Assembly (NCBI GenBank): GCA_913776045.1
Contig: CAJYOI010000016.1
Coordinates: forward strand, 1-64,000
Direction: 5' to 3'
Origin: an uncultured Sphingomonas sp.
Lineage (GTDB): Bacteria > Pseudomonadota > Alphaproteobacteria > Sphingomonadales > Sphingomonadaceae
DNA length: 64,000 nucleotides
The notes under the pieces were generated by a model. That model worked only from the letters and a program-made list of their open reading frames with translations, had not been told where the DNA came from and searched no databases. The translations under genes were made by a program, and so were the position numbers. The stretch's first letter is position 1. Each line of letters starts with the position of its first letter. Below are positions 20,922-31,551 of this stretch, one piece after another.

Positions 20922-20944
20922 GGGCGGCGGGTTACGCGCCGCCC
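20922..20944. terminator. Hairpin between DUF4170 gene and hflX end
   Basis: GGGCGGCG pairs with CGCCGCCC around a seven-base loop containing TTAC. The stem overlaps the last codons of hflX on the minus strand and follows the DUF4170 gene on the plus strand. There is no clear T-run on either side, so it may act as a bidirectional weak terminator or only protect 3' ends. Confidence 0.35.
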
Positions 20945-22236
20945 CAGTCTTCCCGGGCCATGAAGCGGTCATGGTCCTCGGGAGAGAGGCGGACGTCGTA
21001 GATCGCCCGGTCACCATCGATCGCCTGCCCCAGCACTTCGCCATGCTGATGCAGCCACGCTGCGCCCGCCCCATCGCCGGCGTCCAGCGTGATTGTGTAC
21101 CGACGATGCCCTGCGGTCAGCAGCGCCGATATCGTCGCCAGCAGCGACTCCACGCCTTCCCCGGTCAGCGCCGAAATCGGCACCACGTCATCCCGCCGTG
21201 ACGCCTCGACGATCAGGTCCTCACGCGCGTCGCCCACCAACAGGTCGAGCTTGTTCCACGCCTCGATCCGCGGCGTCGCTTCCTCGACGCCGATATCCGC
21301 CAGCACGCCTTCGACGTCAGCCTTTTGCGCCGCACTGTCAGGATGCGCCACGTCGCGGACGTGGACGAGCAAATCGGCCGATACGACCTCCTCCAACGTC
21401 GCCTTGAACGCAGCAACCAGCTGCGTCGGCAGTTCGGAGACGAACCCCACGGTGTCCGACAGGATCGCCTTATCGATGCCGGGCAGCGATATCTGCCGCA
21501 GCGTCGGATCGAGCGTCGCGAACAACAGGTTCTCCGCCATGACGTCGCTGCCGCTCAGTCGATTGAACAGCGTCGACTTGCCCGCGTTGGTGTAGCCGAC
21601 CAGGGCGATGACCGGCCACGGCGCGCGCTGGCGCCGTTCCCGATGAAGCCCACGCGTACGGCTAACCTGGTCGAGCTCGCGCCGCAGCCGCGCCATCCGG
21701 TCGCGGATCAGGCGACGGTCGGCCTCGATCTGGGTTTCGCCCGGGCCGCCGAGGAAGCCGAAACCGCCGCGCTGACGTTCGAGATGGGTCCAACTGCGTA
21801 CCAGGCGACCGGCCTGATAGTCGAGGTGGGCCAATTCGACCTGCAACCGCCCTTCCGCCGTCCGCGCGCGCTCGCCGAAAATCTCGAGGATCAGGCCCGT
21901 GCGGTCGATGACCTTGCACCCCAGCGCGGTTTCCAGATTGCGCTGCTGCACCGGCGTCAGACTGGCGTCGAACACCGCCAGCGTCATGTCGTCGGTCTTC
22001 ACGACATCCGCCAGTTGCTCGACCTGACCGCTGCCGATCAGTGTCGCAGGCTTCGGCGCGCGGACACGGAACGCGATCTTGTGCGCGACCTCGACGCCGA
22101 TCGCCAGCGCCAGCCCAGCTGTTTCCTCAAGCCGCGCATCGGCATCTCGCGGCGAGCCGCCCTGATCGGGCAGAACGACCACGGCCCGCGCGCCGCGCGC
22201 GAAGTCCTCCTGGTCGCGATCGAATCCGGTCGACAT
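20932..22236 (-). CDS. hflX: GTPase HflX
   Basis: HflX is a ribosome-associated GTPase that splits stalled or hibernating 70S ribosomes. The 434-residue protein has the N-terminal HflX domain (TLIGSGQVEQLADVV) and the linker with GGFGFLGGPGETQIEADRRLIRDR. Its G domain shows G1 GYTNAGKSTLFN, G3 DTVGFV and G4 NKLD. Its ATG overlaps the hfq stop by one base (TGATG), so hfq and hflX are translationally coupled, as in many proteobacteria. The end shares the hairpin at 20922-20944. Confidence 0.96.
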   Translation of the reverse strand: MSTGFDRDQEDFARGARAVVVLPDQGGSPRDADARLEETAGLALAIGVEVAHKIAFRVRAPKPATLIGSGQVEQLADVVKTDDMTLAVFDASLTPVQQRNLETALGCKVIDRTGLILEIFGERARTAEGRLQVELAHLDYQAGRLVRSWTHLERQRGGFGFLGGPGETQIEADRRLIRDRMARLRRELDQVSRTRGLHRERRQRAPWPVIALVGYTNAGKSTLFNRLSGSDVMAENLLFATLDPTLRQISLPGIDKAILSDTVGFVSELPTQLVAAFKATLEEVVSADLLVHVRDVAHPDSAAQKADVEGVLADIGVEEATPRIEAWNKLDLLVGDAREDLIVEASRRDDVVPISALTGEGVESLLATISALLTAGHRRYTITLDAGDGAGAAWLHQHGEVLGQAIDGDRAIYDVRLSPEDHDRFMAREDWGGA

Positions 22237-22724
22237 CAGACCCCTTCGGACGCCTGCTCGTCGGCCAGGTTCAGCGGGTTGGCGGGCTGGATCGTCGACA
22301 CCGCATGCTTGTAGACCAGCTGCGCCATGCCTTCGCGATGCAGCAGCATGCAGAACAGGTCGAAGGCCGCGATACCGCCCTGCAGCATCACGCCGTTGAC
22401 CAGGAACATGGTGACGCTTTCTTCCTGCTTGCGCACGGCGTTCAGGAAGATTTCCTGCAAGCCTGGGTTTCTCGACGACGACTCACCGATCGTCTCGACG
22501 ATGCCGGCGACATCCAGCGGACCCGACGGCATGATCGTCGAAATGGCGTGCTTGTAGATCAGTTGCGATTGGCCATCACGGCGCAGCAGGACGGAGAAAT
22601 TATCGAACCAGGTCACGATTCCCTGCAGCTTCACACCCTTGACGAGGAACATCGTCACCGGGGTCTTCGATTTGCGCAGCGCGTTGAGGAAAAGGTCCTG
22701 GAGCGATGTCTGCTTTTCGGCCAT
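22236..22724 (-). CDS. hfq: RNA chaperone Hfq with two tandem Sm domains
   Basis: The 162-residue protein contains two complete Hfq repeats. Domain 1 (1-73) has [23 protein letters not shown] and YKHA. Domain 2 (about 88-150) has [23 protein letters not shown] and YKHA. Ordinary Hfq has one such domain of about 70 residues. Proximal-face residues Gln and Tyr-Lys-His are kept in both. The distal-face Lys of KLQG becomes Met-113 in domain 2, the position of E. coli Gln-41 becomes Leu-123, and the third basic rim residue becomes Glu-101. The ring is probably three copies rather than six. Hfq pairs small RNAs with mRNAs. It is coupled to hflX. Confidence 0.95.
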   Translation of the reverse strand: MAEKQTSLQDLFLNALRKSKTPVTMFLVKGVKLQGIVTWFDNFSVLLRRDGQSQLIYKHAISTIMPSGPLDVAGIVETIGESSSRNPGLQEIFLNAVRKQEESVTMFLVNGVMLQGGIAAFDLFCMLLHREGMAQLVYKHAVSTIQPANPLNLADEQASEGV

Positions 22725-22953
22725 CGTCGTGTCCTTGCTTTTGGCGGGAGTTGCCCGCTGGGCGCCGCTGAACCGGCGTCGTTTCCGCGTACCCCCTCGG
22801 CACCCGGCTAGGACAATCTAGGAGCGCGGTTGTTCCACGTCCAGCATCGCGGCCATGCCCGACATCCCGCTGCGAAAAACGACCGCGCAATTCATGCCGT
22901 CTTTCCGGACATGATCCGAAATCCAGAGTTTCGAGCTGATTCGCCTGAGACCG

Positions 22954-22979
22954 TGGATCCCGGATCAAGTCCGGGATGA
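22954..22979. repeat. Short palindromic intergenic repeat upstream of hfq
   Basis: A 26-base palindrome-like element (TGGATCCCGG at one end, CCGGGATGA at the other, with ATCAAG in the middle) lies in the 284-base gap between hfq and ntrX. It matches a class of short repeats of the GATCCCGG-type common in alphaproteobacterial intergenic DNA. The rest of the gap (22725-23008) holds no gene I can support. The region just before hfq (22725-22800) is GC-rich and probably contains its promoter and leader. Confidence 0.55.
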
Positions 22980-23008
22980 GGTGCGCTGCGGGAATGTAAG
23001 GTTTACCC

Positions 23009-24382
23009 TCAATCCTCGCGCGTTTCAGTGATGCCCAGCAGCTTGAGCTTCCGGTGCAACGCCGATCGCTCCATTCCGATAAAGCTCGCGGTGCGGCTGA
23101 TGTTGCCGGAAAAGCGTCGGATCTGGACGCGCAGATATTCGCGCTCGAAGCTCTCGCGCGCCTCCCGCAGCGGTGCACCCATTATCGCCGCCGAACCGCC
23201 GCCTTCCCCGTCTCCGCGGCCGAGCACTTCGGGGGGGAGCAGGTCCAGGTCGATGCGACCGATGCGGTTGCCCGGCGCCAGGATGATCGTCCGTTCGACG
23301 ACGTTACGCAGCTGGCGGACGTTGCCCGGCCATTCGTAGCTCTGCAGCGCGACCATCGCATCGGGCGCGACCTCGGGTGTCGGGACGCGGCGCTCCGCGG
23401 CGTAATGCGCCACGAAATGCTCGACCAGCGCCGGGATGTCCTCGCGGCGTTCGGCAAGCGGCGGGATAACGACCGGAACCACGTTCAGGCGGTAATAGAG
23501 GTCTTCGCGGAAGCGCCCTTCCGCGATCTCGTCCTGCAGGTCGCGCGCGGTGGCGGAGACGACGCGGACGTCGACCTTGACCACACGGGTGCCGCCGACG
23601 CGGGTGAAGCTCTGGTCGGTCAGCACGCGCAAGATGCGGGCCTGCGTCGCGACCGGCATGTCGGCGATCTCGTCTAGGAACAACGTGCCGCCATGCGCCT
23701 GTTCGAGCAGACCCGGCCGAACTAGGTCGCCCCCCTCCTCCACGCCGAACAGTTCCTCCTCGACGCGCTCGGGCGTCATGCGTGCCGCACTGACGATAAC
23801 GAATGGCGCGTTGGCGCGGCCGGACCAGCCGTGCAGCAGGCGGGCCGCGACTTCCTTGCCGACGCCCGCGCTGCCCGAAATCAGCACGCGGCTGCCGGTC
23901 GAGGCGACGCGCTTGAGGGTCGCGCGCACCGCGTTGATCGCGGTCGAACTGCCCGTCAGGTCGTCCTCGCGCCCCGCCGAGGCGCGCAGTGACGCGATCT
24001 CGCGCCGCAACCGCTCGGTTTCGGTCGCGCGCTCGACGAGCAACAAGAGCCGTTCGGCCTCGAAGGGCTTTTCGATGAAGTCCGACGCGCCCCGCCGGAT
24101 TGCGGCGACCGCAGTGTCGATGTTGCCATGACCGGAGATGACCAGCACCGGAATCGACGGATCGCGCCGCTTGATCTCGTCGAGCAGGTCAAGCCCGTCG
24201 AGCCGCGATCCCTGAAGCCAGACATCGAGCAGCACCAAGCTCGGCCGCCTGGTCGCGATCGCCTCCAGCGCAGCATCGCTATCGGCGGCGAGGCGCGTGT
24301 CGTAGCCTTCGTCCTCCAGCACGCCGGCGACCAGTTCGCGGATGTCGTATTCGTCGTCGACAACGAGGATGTCGATACTCAT
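23009..24382 (-). CDS. ntrX: Response regulator NtrX
   Basis: The 457-residue regulator starts MSIDILVVDDEYDIREL with a receiver domain (phosphoacceptor in LVLLDVWLQG). An AAA+ domain with Walker A GSAGVGKEVAAR and Walker B GGTLFLDEIADM follows, with a C-terminal Fis-type helix-turn-helix (SRTASFIGMERSALHRKLKLLGI). The GAFTGA loop that contacts sigma-54 is absent: the equivalent stretch reads ELFGVEEGGDLVRPGLLEQA. It is therefore unlikely to open sigma-54 promoters. Its start overlaps the ntrY stop (TGATG), making it the partner of NtrY. In alphaproteobacteria NtrYX responds to nitrogen and redox conditions. Confidence 0.93.
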   Translation of the reverse strand: MSIDILVVDDEYDIRELVAGVLEDEGYDTRLAADSDAALEAIATRRPSLVLLDVWLQGSRLDGLDLLDEIKRRDPSIPVLVISGHGNIDTAVAAIRRGASDFIEKPFEAERLLLLVERATETERLRREIASLRASAGREDDLTGSSTAINAVRATLKRVASTGSRVLISGSAGVGKEVAARLLHGWSGRANAPFVIVSAARMTPERVEEELFGVEEGGDLVRPGLLEQAHGGTLFLDEIADMPVATQARILRVLTDQSFTRVGGTRVVKVDVRVVSATARDLQDEIAEGRFREDLYYRLNVVPVVIPPLAERREDIPALVEHFVAHYAAERRVPTPEVAPDAMVALQSYEWPGNVRQLRNVVERTIILAPGNRIGRIDLDLLPPEVLGRGDGEGGGSAAIMGAPLREARESFEREYLRVQIRRFSGNISRTASFIGMERSALHRKLKLLGITETRED

Positions 24383-26622
24383 CAGGAATTCCGATTTCGA
24401 GTCAGCATGGCAGGACTGGGGTCGGATGCGTCGTCGGGCGCATTCGGATCGGCGAGGCCAGCAAGCGTACCGGCGTCGAACGCCAGCGTCACGACAGTGC
24501 CGCCGCCGGGGCGGTCGGTGAAGTGCATCGTGCCGAAATGCTCTTCCACGATCTTCTTGACGATGGCGAGGCCGAGGCCGGTGCCCCGCGCCCGTGTCGT
24601 CATATAGGGCTCGACGATCCGGTCGCGCTCGACCGGCAGGCCGATGCCGTTGTCGGCGATCTGTACCCCGACGCTGCGGCCACCGCTGAGCGCCAGCGTG
24701 ATCTCGCCGGTCGGCAGGTCGTCGCCGGTCCTCGCCTCGATCGCCTCGACTGCATTCTTGACCAGATTGGTCAGCGCCTGGCCGATCTGGCGGCGGTCGC
24801 ACACCAGGCTCGGCGACGGATCCTGGTAGAGCAGCGCAAAGCGGATCGCGGGGTGCGCGACCTCGTGCAAGAACACCGCCTGACGCGCGAGATCGACGAG
24901 CGATTCCTCGCGGAACACGGGCTTTGGCATCCGCGCGAAGGACGAGAATTCGTCGACCATACGCCGAAGGTCACCGACCTGACGGACGATGGTGTCGGTC
25001 AGGCGGCCGAAGGTCGTGTCGCCCTCGGGCGCCAGCTTGCCATAACGACGCTGGAGGCGCTCGGCGGCGAGCTGGATGGGGGTCAGCGGGTTCTTGATTT
25101 CATGCGCGATGCGCCGCGCGACGTCGGACCAGGCGGCCCGGCGCTGGTCGATCAGCTGCTGGGTGATGTCGTCAAAGGTCAGGACGTTGCCGTCGTCGTC
25201 GCGGGTGATCTTGACCGCCAGCGTCCGCGCCTCGCCGCTGGCATTGATCTGGACCACGCCCTCCCGCGCGCCGCTGGCGAGCAGCCCGTCGAGTTCGGGC
25301 GATACGTCGGCGAGTCGCTGGCCGACGACGTTGGCGCCGGGCGCGATGAGCGCGAGCGCCGAGCTGTTGACGAGCCGCACCGTGCGCTCGTCCCCGACCG
25401 CGACGACGCCTGCGGTGACGCCCGACATTACCGCCTCGATCAGGGCGCGGCGACTTTCGGACTCGGCATTGGCATCGACGAGAGCACTGGTCTGCGCCTG
25501 GAGCCGACCGGTCATCCGGTTGAACGCATCACCCAGCGCGCCGACTTCGTCGGACACCGAACCGACCGGCACGCGAGTCGACAGGTCGCCGCCAGCCACG
25601 CGCTCGGCAGCGTTCACCAGCTCGTCGATCGGTCGAACGAGGCGATCCGCCACGGCAAGCGCGATCCACGTCGCGAGCGCGACGATCAGCAAGGCGACGC
25701 CGAACAGGACTGCGTTGAACTGCAGTTGCAGTAGTCGGGCGCGCGACTGCAGTGCGGAATAGTCGGACAGCAGTTGCTCGGCACTGCCGCTCTGGGAGTT
25801 CAGAAAATCGACGTTCTCCGTCGTCGCTACGTAAAGAAACAGGCGTTTTGACCTGTCGATCGGCGTGACGACCCAGATGACCTTCTCATCGAAATTGATA
25901 AACGGCTTGTCATCTTGCAGCCGGTTCAGCGTCTCTCCGGAAACCCGCTTTGCAAAGGAAGACGGATCGGGATAGTCGAAACCGAATACCGCTTCGACGT
26001 CCTGCCCGTCCCTGATGCGGAACACCAGCGACTGTCGCAGATTGCGTTTGTACGTTTGATCCAGGACATAGGCCTGAAAATCAGCCGAACTGCCTGGCAC
26101 ATCCGGATACCAGCGCCTGATGTCCTTCGCCATCGACACGGCCTCGCCGGTCCACCGCTCCGCAACGACCTTCTGCCCTTCGCGCGCCAGATCCAGCGTG
26201 CTATTGAACGCCCCGACCGCACGCTCCGAACCCCAGAGCTGGACGCCCGACTGAAACATCACCGATGCGGCGACGACGGTCAGCACGATCGGGATGCTGG
26301 CCATCAGCGAGAACACCGCGACCAGCCGGACGTGCAGCCGCCCGCGGCCCGCGATCGATGCCCGGGAGGCTCGGCGGATCGCAATGCGGCGGCCGATCAG
26401 GACGATCAGAATCACTGCCGGGATCAGATTGGCGGTCAGCATCGCCGCCGCCATCGTCGGGCTGAACAGCGCCTTCGACGCGCTGGTCGCGGCGATGATC
26501 CGCCAGCTGCCGACCGCGACTGCGACCATGACCGCGATGACACCGAATTCTATCGCAGGCGTGACGGCGAAGCGCCGAAAGGGCGTTGCAGGCTCGTCTA
26601 TCGGCAATGCCGCAACAGTCAT
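24382..26622 (-). CDS. ntrY: Sensor histidine kinase NtrY
   Basis: This 746-residue membrane kinase has about four N-terminal hydrophobic segments within the first 130 residues and a large periplasmic loop, then a further membrane segment near 310. A HAMP domain follows (ADRLVRPIDELVNAAERVAGGDL), then a PAS domain, the H-box RRIAHEIKNPLTPIQLAAERLQR and HATPase motifs (LTNLVKNAVEAIEAR, DNGIGLPVE, GTGLGLAIVKKI). ATG 26622 (MTVAALPIDEP) is chosen; a GTG at 26661 in the same frame is possible and neither has a strong ribosome binding site. It forms a pair with NtrX. Confidence 0.93.
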   Translation of the reverse strand: MTVAALPIDEPATPFRRFAVTPAIEFGVIAVMVAVAVGSWRIIAATSASKALFSPTMAAAMLTANLIPAVILIVLIGRRIAIRRASRASIAGRGRLHVRLVAVFSLMASIPIVLTVVAASVMFQSGVQLWGSERAVGAFNSTLDLAREGQKVVAERWTGEAVSMAKDIRRWYPDVPGSSADFQAYVLDQTYKRNLRQSLVFRIRDGQDVEAVFGFDYPDPSSFAKRVSGETLNRLQDDKPFINFDEKVIWVVTPIDRSKRLFLYVATTENVDFLNSQSGSAEQLLSDYSALQSRARLLQLQFNAVLFGVALLIVALATWIALAVADRLVRPIDELVNAAERVAGGDLSTRVPVGSVSDEVGALGDAFNRMTGRLQAQTSALVDANAESESRRALIEAVMSGVTAGVVAVGDERTVRLVNSSALALIAPGANVVGQRLADVSPELDGLLASGAREGVVQINASGEARTLAVKITRDDDGNVLTFDDITQQLIDQRRAAWSDVARRIAHEIKNPLTPIQLAAERLQRRYGKLAPEGDTTFGRLTDTIVRQVGDLRRMVDEFSSFARMPKPVFREESLVDLARQAVFLHEVAHPAIRFALLYQDPSPSLVCDRRQIGQALTNLVKNAVEAIEARTGDDLPTGEITLALSGGRSVGVQIADNGIGLPVERDRIVEPYMTTRARGTGLGLAIVKKIVEEHFGTMHFTDRPGGGTVVTLAFDAGTLAGLADPNAPDDASDPSPAMLTRNRNS

Positions 26623-26679
26623 CGTTGCGCGCTTACACCCGGACTGTTGCCGAGAAAACACATATTTTGATAAAGCGCC

Positions 26680-28130
<1,451 letters not shown>

Positions 28131-28134
<4 letters not shown>

Positions 28135-29183
28135 GTCTTTGCCCTCTGCAGAAGCACGCGAAACACTGTTCGCCGCGGTTCGCCCTCGCGGGCATAGGTC
28201 ACGATCCCACCCATGTCGCGGACCAGCTTGGCGACGAGCGGCAGGCCGAGTCCGCGTCCCTCCGCCTTGCCGGACACGAACGGCTCGAACAGGTCCTCGG
28301 CGATGTCCGCCGGCGCGCCGGGCCCGGTATCGATCACGCTGATTTCGATCGGCAAAGGCAGTCGCGGCAGGCCGGGCGCCGCGCTCGCCGCCATGCCGTG
28401 GCGATAGGCGGTCGCCAGCAGGATGCGACGATCCTCGACTCCGTCGAGAGCTTCGGCGGCATTCTTGACGAGGTTCAACAGCACCTGCGTCAGCGCATCG
28501 GCATCGACCAGCGCAGGCGGCAGCGAAGGGTCGAAGCGTTCGTCGATCGCGACATCGCGGGCGAAGCCGGCCCGCGCGACCTCACGGACATGGTCGAGCA
28601 GCGGGTACACATTGCGCGCCTCGAGTTGAAGTGGCCGGGTGTCGGTAAAATCCTGCATCCGGTCGATCAGCGCAGCGATCCGATCGACTTCGGTCGTGAT
28701 CAGCGAGGTCAGCGTGCTCGCTCCGCCGCCATCGCCCAGCAATTGCGCCGCGCCGCGGATGCCCGACAGCGGATTCTTGATCTCATGGGCCAGCATCGCC
28801 GCCGCGCCGATCGCCGCGCGGGCGCTCGCCCGCCGGTCGGGCGCGCGACCACCGGGCGTGGTCCGCAGCGTTACGATCGTCCAGCCGGGGCGTTCGGGGA
28901 TGTCGCATTCGACCAGATCGGCGCGGACGCGGCCGATCCGGCCGAGTCCGATCTCGACGTCATAGGCGGCGAAGGTCCGCCCCTTGCGACGGTCGGCGAA
29001 ACCCTGATCGAAGCGCACGAAGGCGTCGATGTCCTGCCCCGTCATCGCGCGTTCGGAAAAGTTCAGCAACGCCTCGCTCGCGGCATTGGCGAGCACGATG
29101 CGGCCGCCCGGATCGACGACCAGAATCGCCACGGGCATCGCGGCGACGAGTTCGTCGAAACCGGGCAGGACCTGCAAACTCAC
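28131..29183 (-). CDS. ntrB: Nitrogen sensor histidine kinase NtrB
   Basis: This 350-residue cytosolic kinase has a PAS domain (AAMPVAILVVDPGGRIVLANAASEALL), an H-box AAAMLAHEIKNPLSGIRGAAQLL, and ATP-binding motifs (LLNLVKNAAEALDG, DTGPGAPADIAEDLFEPFVSGKAEGRGLGLPL). It matches NtrB/GlnL in size and lacks membrane segments. It phosphorylates NtrC. A GTG start at 29183 overlaps the dusB stop (GTGA). The order dusB-ntrB-ntrC-ntrY-ntrX is the classical alphaproteobacterial nitrogen control operon. Confidence 0.95.
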
Positions 29184-30175
29184 GCGGCGGCGCGGTTCGT
29201 CCAGGGGGCGTAGAATTCGGCCAGCATGGCCTTCACCGTCGCGCCGTCGGGTACCTTATTCACGGTGTTGCGGAACTCGGCCGACCCATGCAGGCCGCGG
29301 GTGTACCAGCCGAGATGCTTGCGCGCCATCGCGACGCCGGTGTGCTCGCCGTAGAGCGACAGCATGTCGTCGTAATGGGCGACGATCAGGCGGTACTGCT
29401 CGTCGAGCGTCGGGTCAGGCCGGGGATCGCGCCCCTCCAGCGAATCCATCACCTGACGCAGCAGCCACGGCTTGCCATAGGCGCCGCGCCCGATCATCAC
29501 GCCGTCCGCGCCCGATTGCTCGAGCGCCGTGTGCGCGTCCTCGGGCGAACAGATGTCTCCATTGACGATGACCGGTAGGCTGATCGCGTCCTTCACCTTG
29601 CGGACGAAGGCCCAGTCCGCCGAGCCCTTGTACATCTGGTTGCGGGTACGCCCGTGGACCGTGATCAGCTTCACGCCCAGATCCTCGGCGATCCGCGAAA
29701 GTTCGGGCGCGTTCAGACTCGAATGGTCCCAGCCCATCCGCATCTTGAGCGTGACGGGCACCTTCACCGCTTCGACAACCGCCTTGATCAGCTGGGTCGC
29801 CAGCGGCAGGTCGCGCATCAGCGCCGATCCCGCATCGCCGTTCGTGACCTTGCGGACCGGGCAGCCCATGTTGATATCGACGATCGCCGCGCCGCGATCC
29901 TCGCTCAGCTTCGCTGCCTCGCCCATTTCATAGGGCGTGCAGCCGACAAGCTGCATCGACACGGGATCCTCGATCGGGTCCCAGGCGAATTTCTGCAGGC
30001 TTTGGCGCGTCTCGCGGATCGCCGCCTGGCTCGCCACCATTTCGGTGACGTTGAGGCCCGACCCGTATCCGCGCACGACCCGCCGAAACGGCAGGTCGGT
30101 CACCCCGGTCATGGGGGCGAGGAAGACGGGCGTGTCGATCCGGACCGGACCGATGTCGATCGGTTTGATGCGCAT
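29180..30175 (-). CDS. dusB: tRNA dihydrouridine synthase DusB
   Basis: DusB reduces uridine to dihydrouridine in the tRNA D-loop, using FMN and NADPH. The 331-residue protein starts MRIKPIDIGPVRIDTPVFLAPMTGVTDLPFRR and shows DINMGCPVRKVTNGDAGSALMRD (catalytic Cys), LKMRMGWD, LITVHGRTRNQMYKGSADW and VNGDI, and GADGVMIGRGAYGKPWL. The frame runs further upstream through the 92-bp repeat, but ATG 30175 fits the family. It is first in the nitrogen regulation operon (nifR3 in older nomenclature). Confidence 0.96.
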   Translation of the reverse strand: MRIKPIDIGPVRIDTPVFLAPMTGVTDLPFRRVVRGYGSGLNVTEMVASQAAIRETRQSLQKFAWDPIEDPVSMQLVGCTPYEMGEAAKLSEDRGAAIVDINMGCPVRKVTNGDAGSALMRDLPLATQLIKAVVEAVKVPVTLKMRMGWDHSSLNAPELSRIAEDLGVKLITVHGRTRNQMYKGSADWAFVRKVKDAISLPVIVNGDICSPEDAHTALEQSGADGVMIGRGAYGKPWLLRQVMDSLEGRDPRPDPTLDEQYRLIVAHYDDMLSLYGEHTGVAMARKHLGWYTRGLHGSAEFRNTVNKVPDGATVKAMLAEFYAPWTNRAAA

Positions 30176-30283
30176 GGGATTGCCTGAAATTTGGGCAGCG
30201 CATAGCCGAAACGCCCTCTTGCGGCAAGGCTGGCGGGCACGGCCGCCTCTGACTATGAGGCGCATAGAAACAACCCTTTTCGT

Positions 30284-30375
30284 CATTCCCGCGAAGGCGG
30301 GAATCAATAGTCGCTGACCGACGTGAAACCCACGGAGCTCAGCCAGAATTGATCCCTGCCATCGCAGGGATGACG
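30284..30375. repeat. 92-bp inverted-repeat element, copy B
   Basis: This copy has the same length as copy A at 2989-3080, with arms CATTCCCGCGAAGGCGGGAA and GATCCCTGCCATCGCAGGGA and the shared core CAGAATTGATCCC. It lies between the divergent dusB and ispDF genes. The right arm has matching changes (CCTGCC...GCAGGG) that preserve pairing within that arm, which suggests selection for hairpin structure. Confidence 0.8.
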
Positions 30376-30401
30376 GACGATAGTGATCGAGTTCGCCGCC
30401 G

Positions 30402-31547
30402 ATGTTCCCGCCCCGCACCGCCGCCATCATCGTCGCCGCCGGCAAGGGCGAGCGCGCGGGCGGTGATGTCCCGAAGCAGTTCGCGCCCCTCGCCGGCCGA
30501 CCGCTGCTCGCGCACAGCTATGCCGCGCTGTCGACGCACCCTGCGATCGGCGACGTCGTAATCGTCATCGGCCCCGGTCAGGAGGATGCCCTTCGCAACG
30601 CAGTCGGTGACGCCCGCCATGTCATCGGCGGTGCGACGCGGCGGGACTCCGTCATGGCGGGGCTGAATGCCGTCACGGATGTCGAGCACGTTCTTATCCA
30701 CGATGCCGCCCGACCGTTTCTGACGGCGGCCGTGATCGAGCGCCTGCTCGCCGCGCTCGACGCCGCGCCCGGCGCGGTCCCCGTCCTCCCCGTCGCCGAC
30801 ACGATTGCGCGCGCCGACGCGGTGCTCGGTGATACGATCGACCGCTCGAACGTCGTGCGAGTCCAGACGCCGCAGGCATTTCACCTCGACGCGATCCGTG
30901 CCGCGCATGCCGCATGGCCGGACGGGCAGGAAGCAACCGACGACGCGCAGGTCTTGCGCGCACATGGGGAACAGGTCGTGACGGTCGAAGGCGATGCGAT
31001 GCTGGAAAAGGTAACCCACCCCGGCGACTTCGCCGCCGCCGAGGCGCGCCATGCCGCCGCAATGATCTCGCGCAGCGCAAGCGGGTACGACGTCCACCGG
31101 CTGGAAGCGGGTGAGGAAATGTGGCTGGGCGGCGTGCTGATCCCGCATGACAAGGGCCTGTCTGGGCACAGCGACGCCGACGTCGCGCTCCACGCGATCA
31201 CCGATGCGCTGCTCGGCACGATCGCGGCAGGGGACATCGGCAGCCATTTTCCGCCCAGTGACCCGCAATGGAGGGGTGCTGCCTCCGACCAGTTTCTTGC
31301 CCACGCCGCCTCGCTGGTCGCGGGGCGCGGCGGGATCGTCGATTTCGTCGACCTGACGATCATCTGCGAAGCGCCGAAGATCGGCCCGCATCGTGAGTTC
31401 ATTCGTATGCGTATCGCCGACATCTTGCGGCTGGACGCCAGCCAGGTAAGCGTGAAGGCGACAACCACAGAGCGCCTCGGCTTCACCGGCCGTGGCGAAG
31501 GCATCGCCGCCCAGGCGGTCGCCACCGTTCGCGTACCGAGAGTGTAA
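30402..31547 (+). CDS. ispDF: Bifunctional IspDF (MEP pathway)
   Basis: The 381-residue fusion carries two isoprenoid-pathway enzymes. The N-terminal IspD (about 1-225) has AAIIVAAGKGERAGGDVPKQF, IHDAARPFL and RVQTPQAFHLDAI, and makes CDP-methylerythritol. The C-terminal IspF (about 226-381) has SGYDVHRLEAG, GHSDADVALHAITDALLG and KATTTERLGFTGRGEGIA, and makes the cyclic diphosphate. The fused form is typical of alphaproteobacteria. The ATG at 30402 follows copy B of the repeat. It is followed 4 bases later by a secreted-protein gene. Confidence 0.97.
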   Translation: MFPPRTAAIIVAAGKGERAGGDVPKQFAPLAGRPLLAHSYAALSTHPAIGDVVIVIGPGQEDALRNAVGDARHVIGGATRRDSVMAGLNAVTDVEHVLIHDAARPFLTAAVIERLLAALDAAPGAVPVLPVADTIARADAVLGDTIDRSNVVRVQTPQAFHLDAIRAAHAAWPDGQEATDDAQVLRAHGEQVVTVEGDAMLEKVTHPGDFAAAEARHAAAMISRSASGYDVHRLEAGEEMWLGGVLIPHDKGLSGHSDADVALHAITDALLGTIAAGDIGSHFPPSDPQWRGAASDQFLAHAASLVAGRGGIVDFVDLTIICEAPKIGPHREFIRMRIADILRLDASQVSVKATTTERLGFTGRGEGIAAQAVATVRVPRV

Positions 31548-31551
31548 TTCG

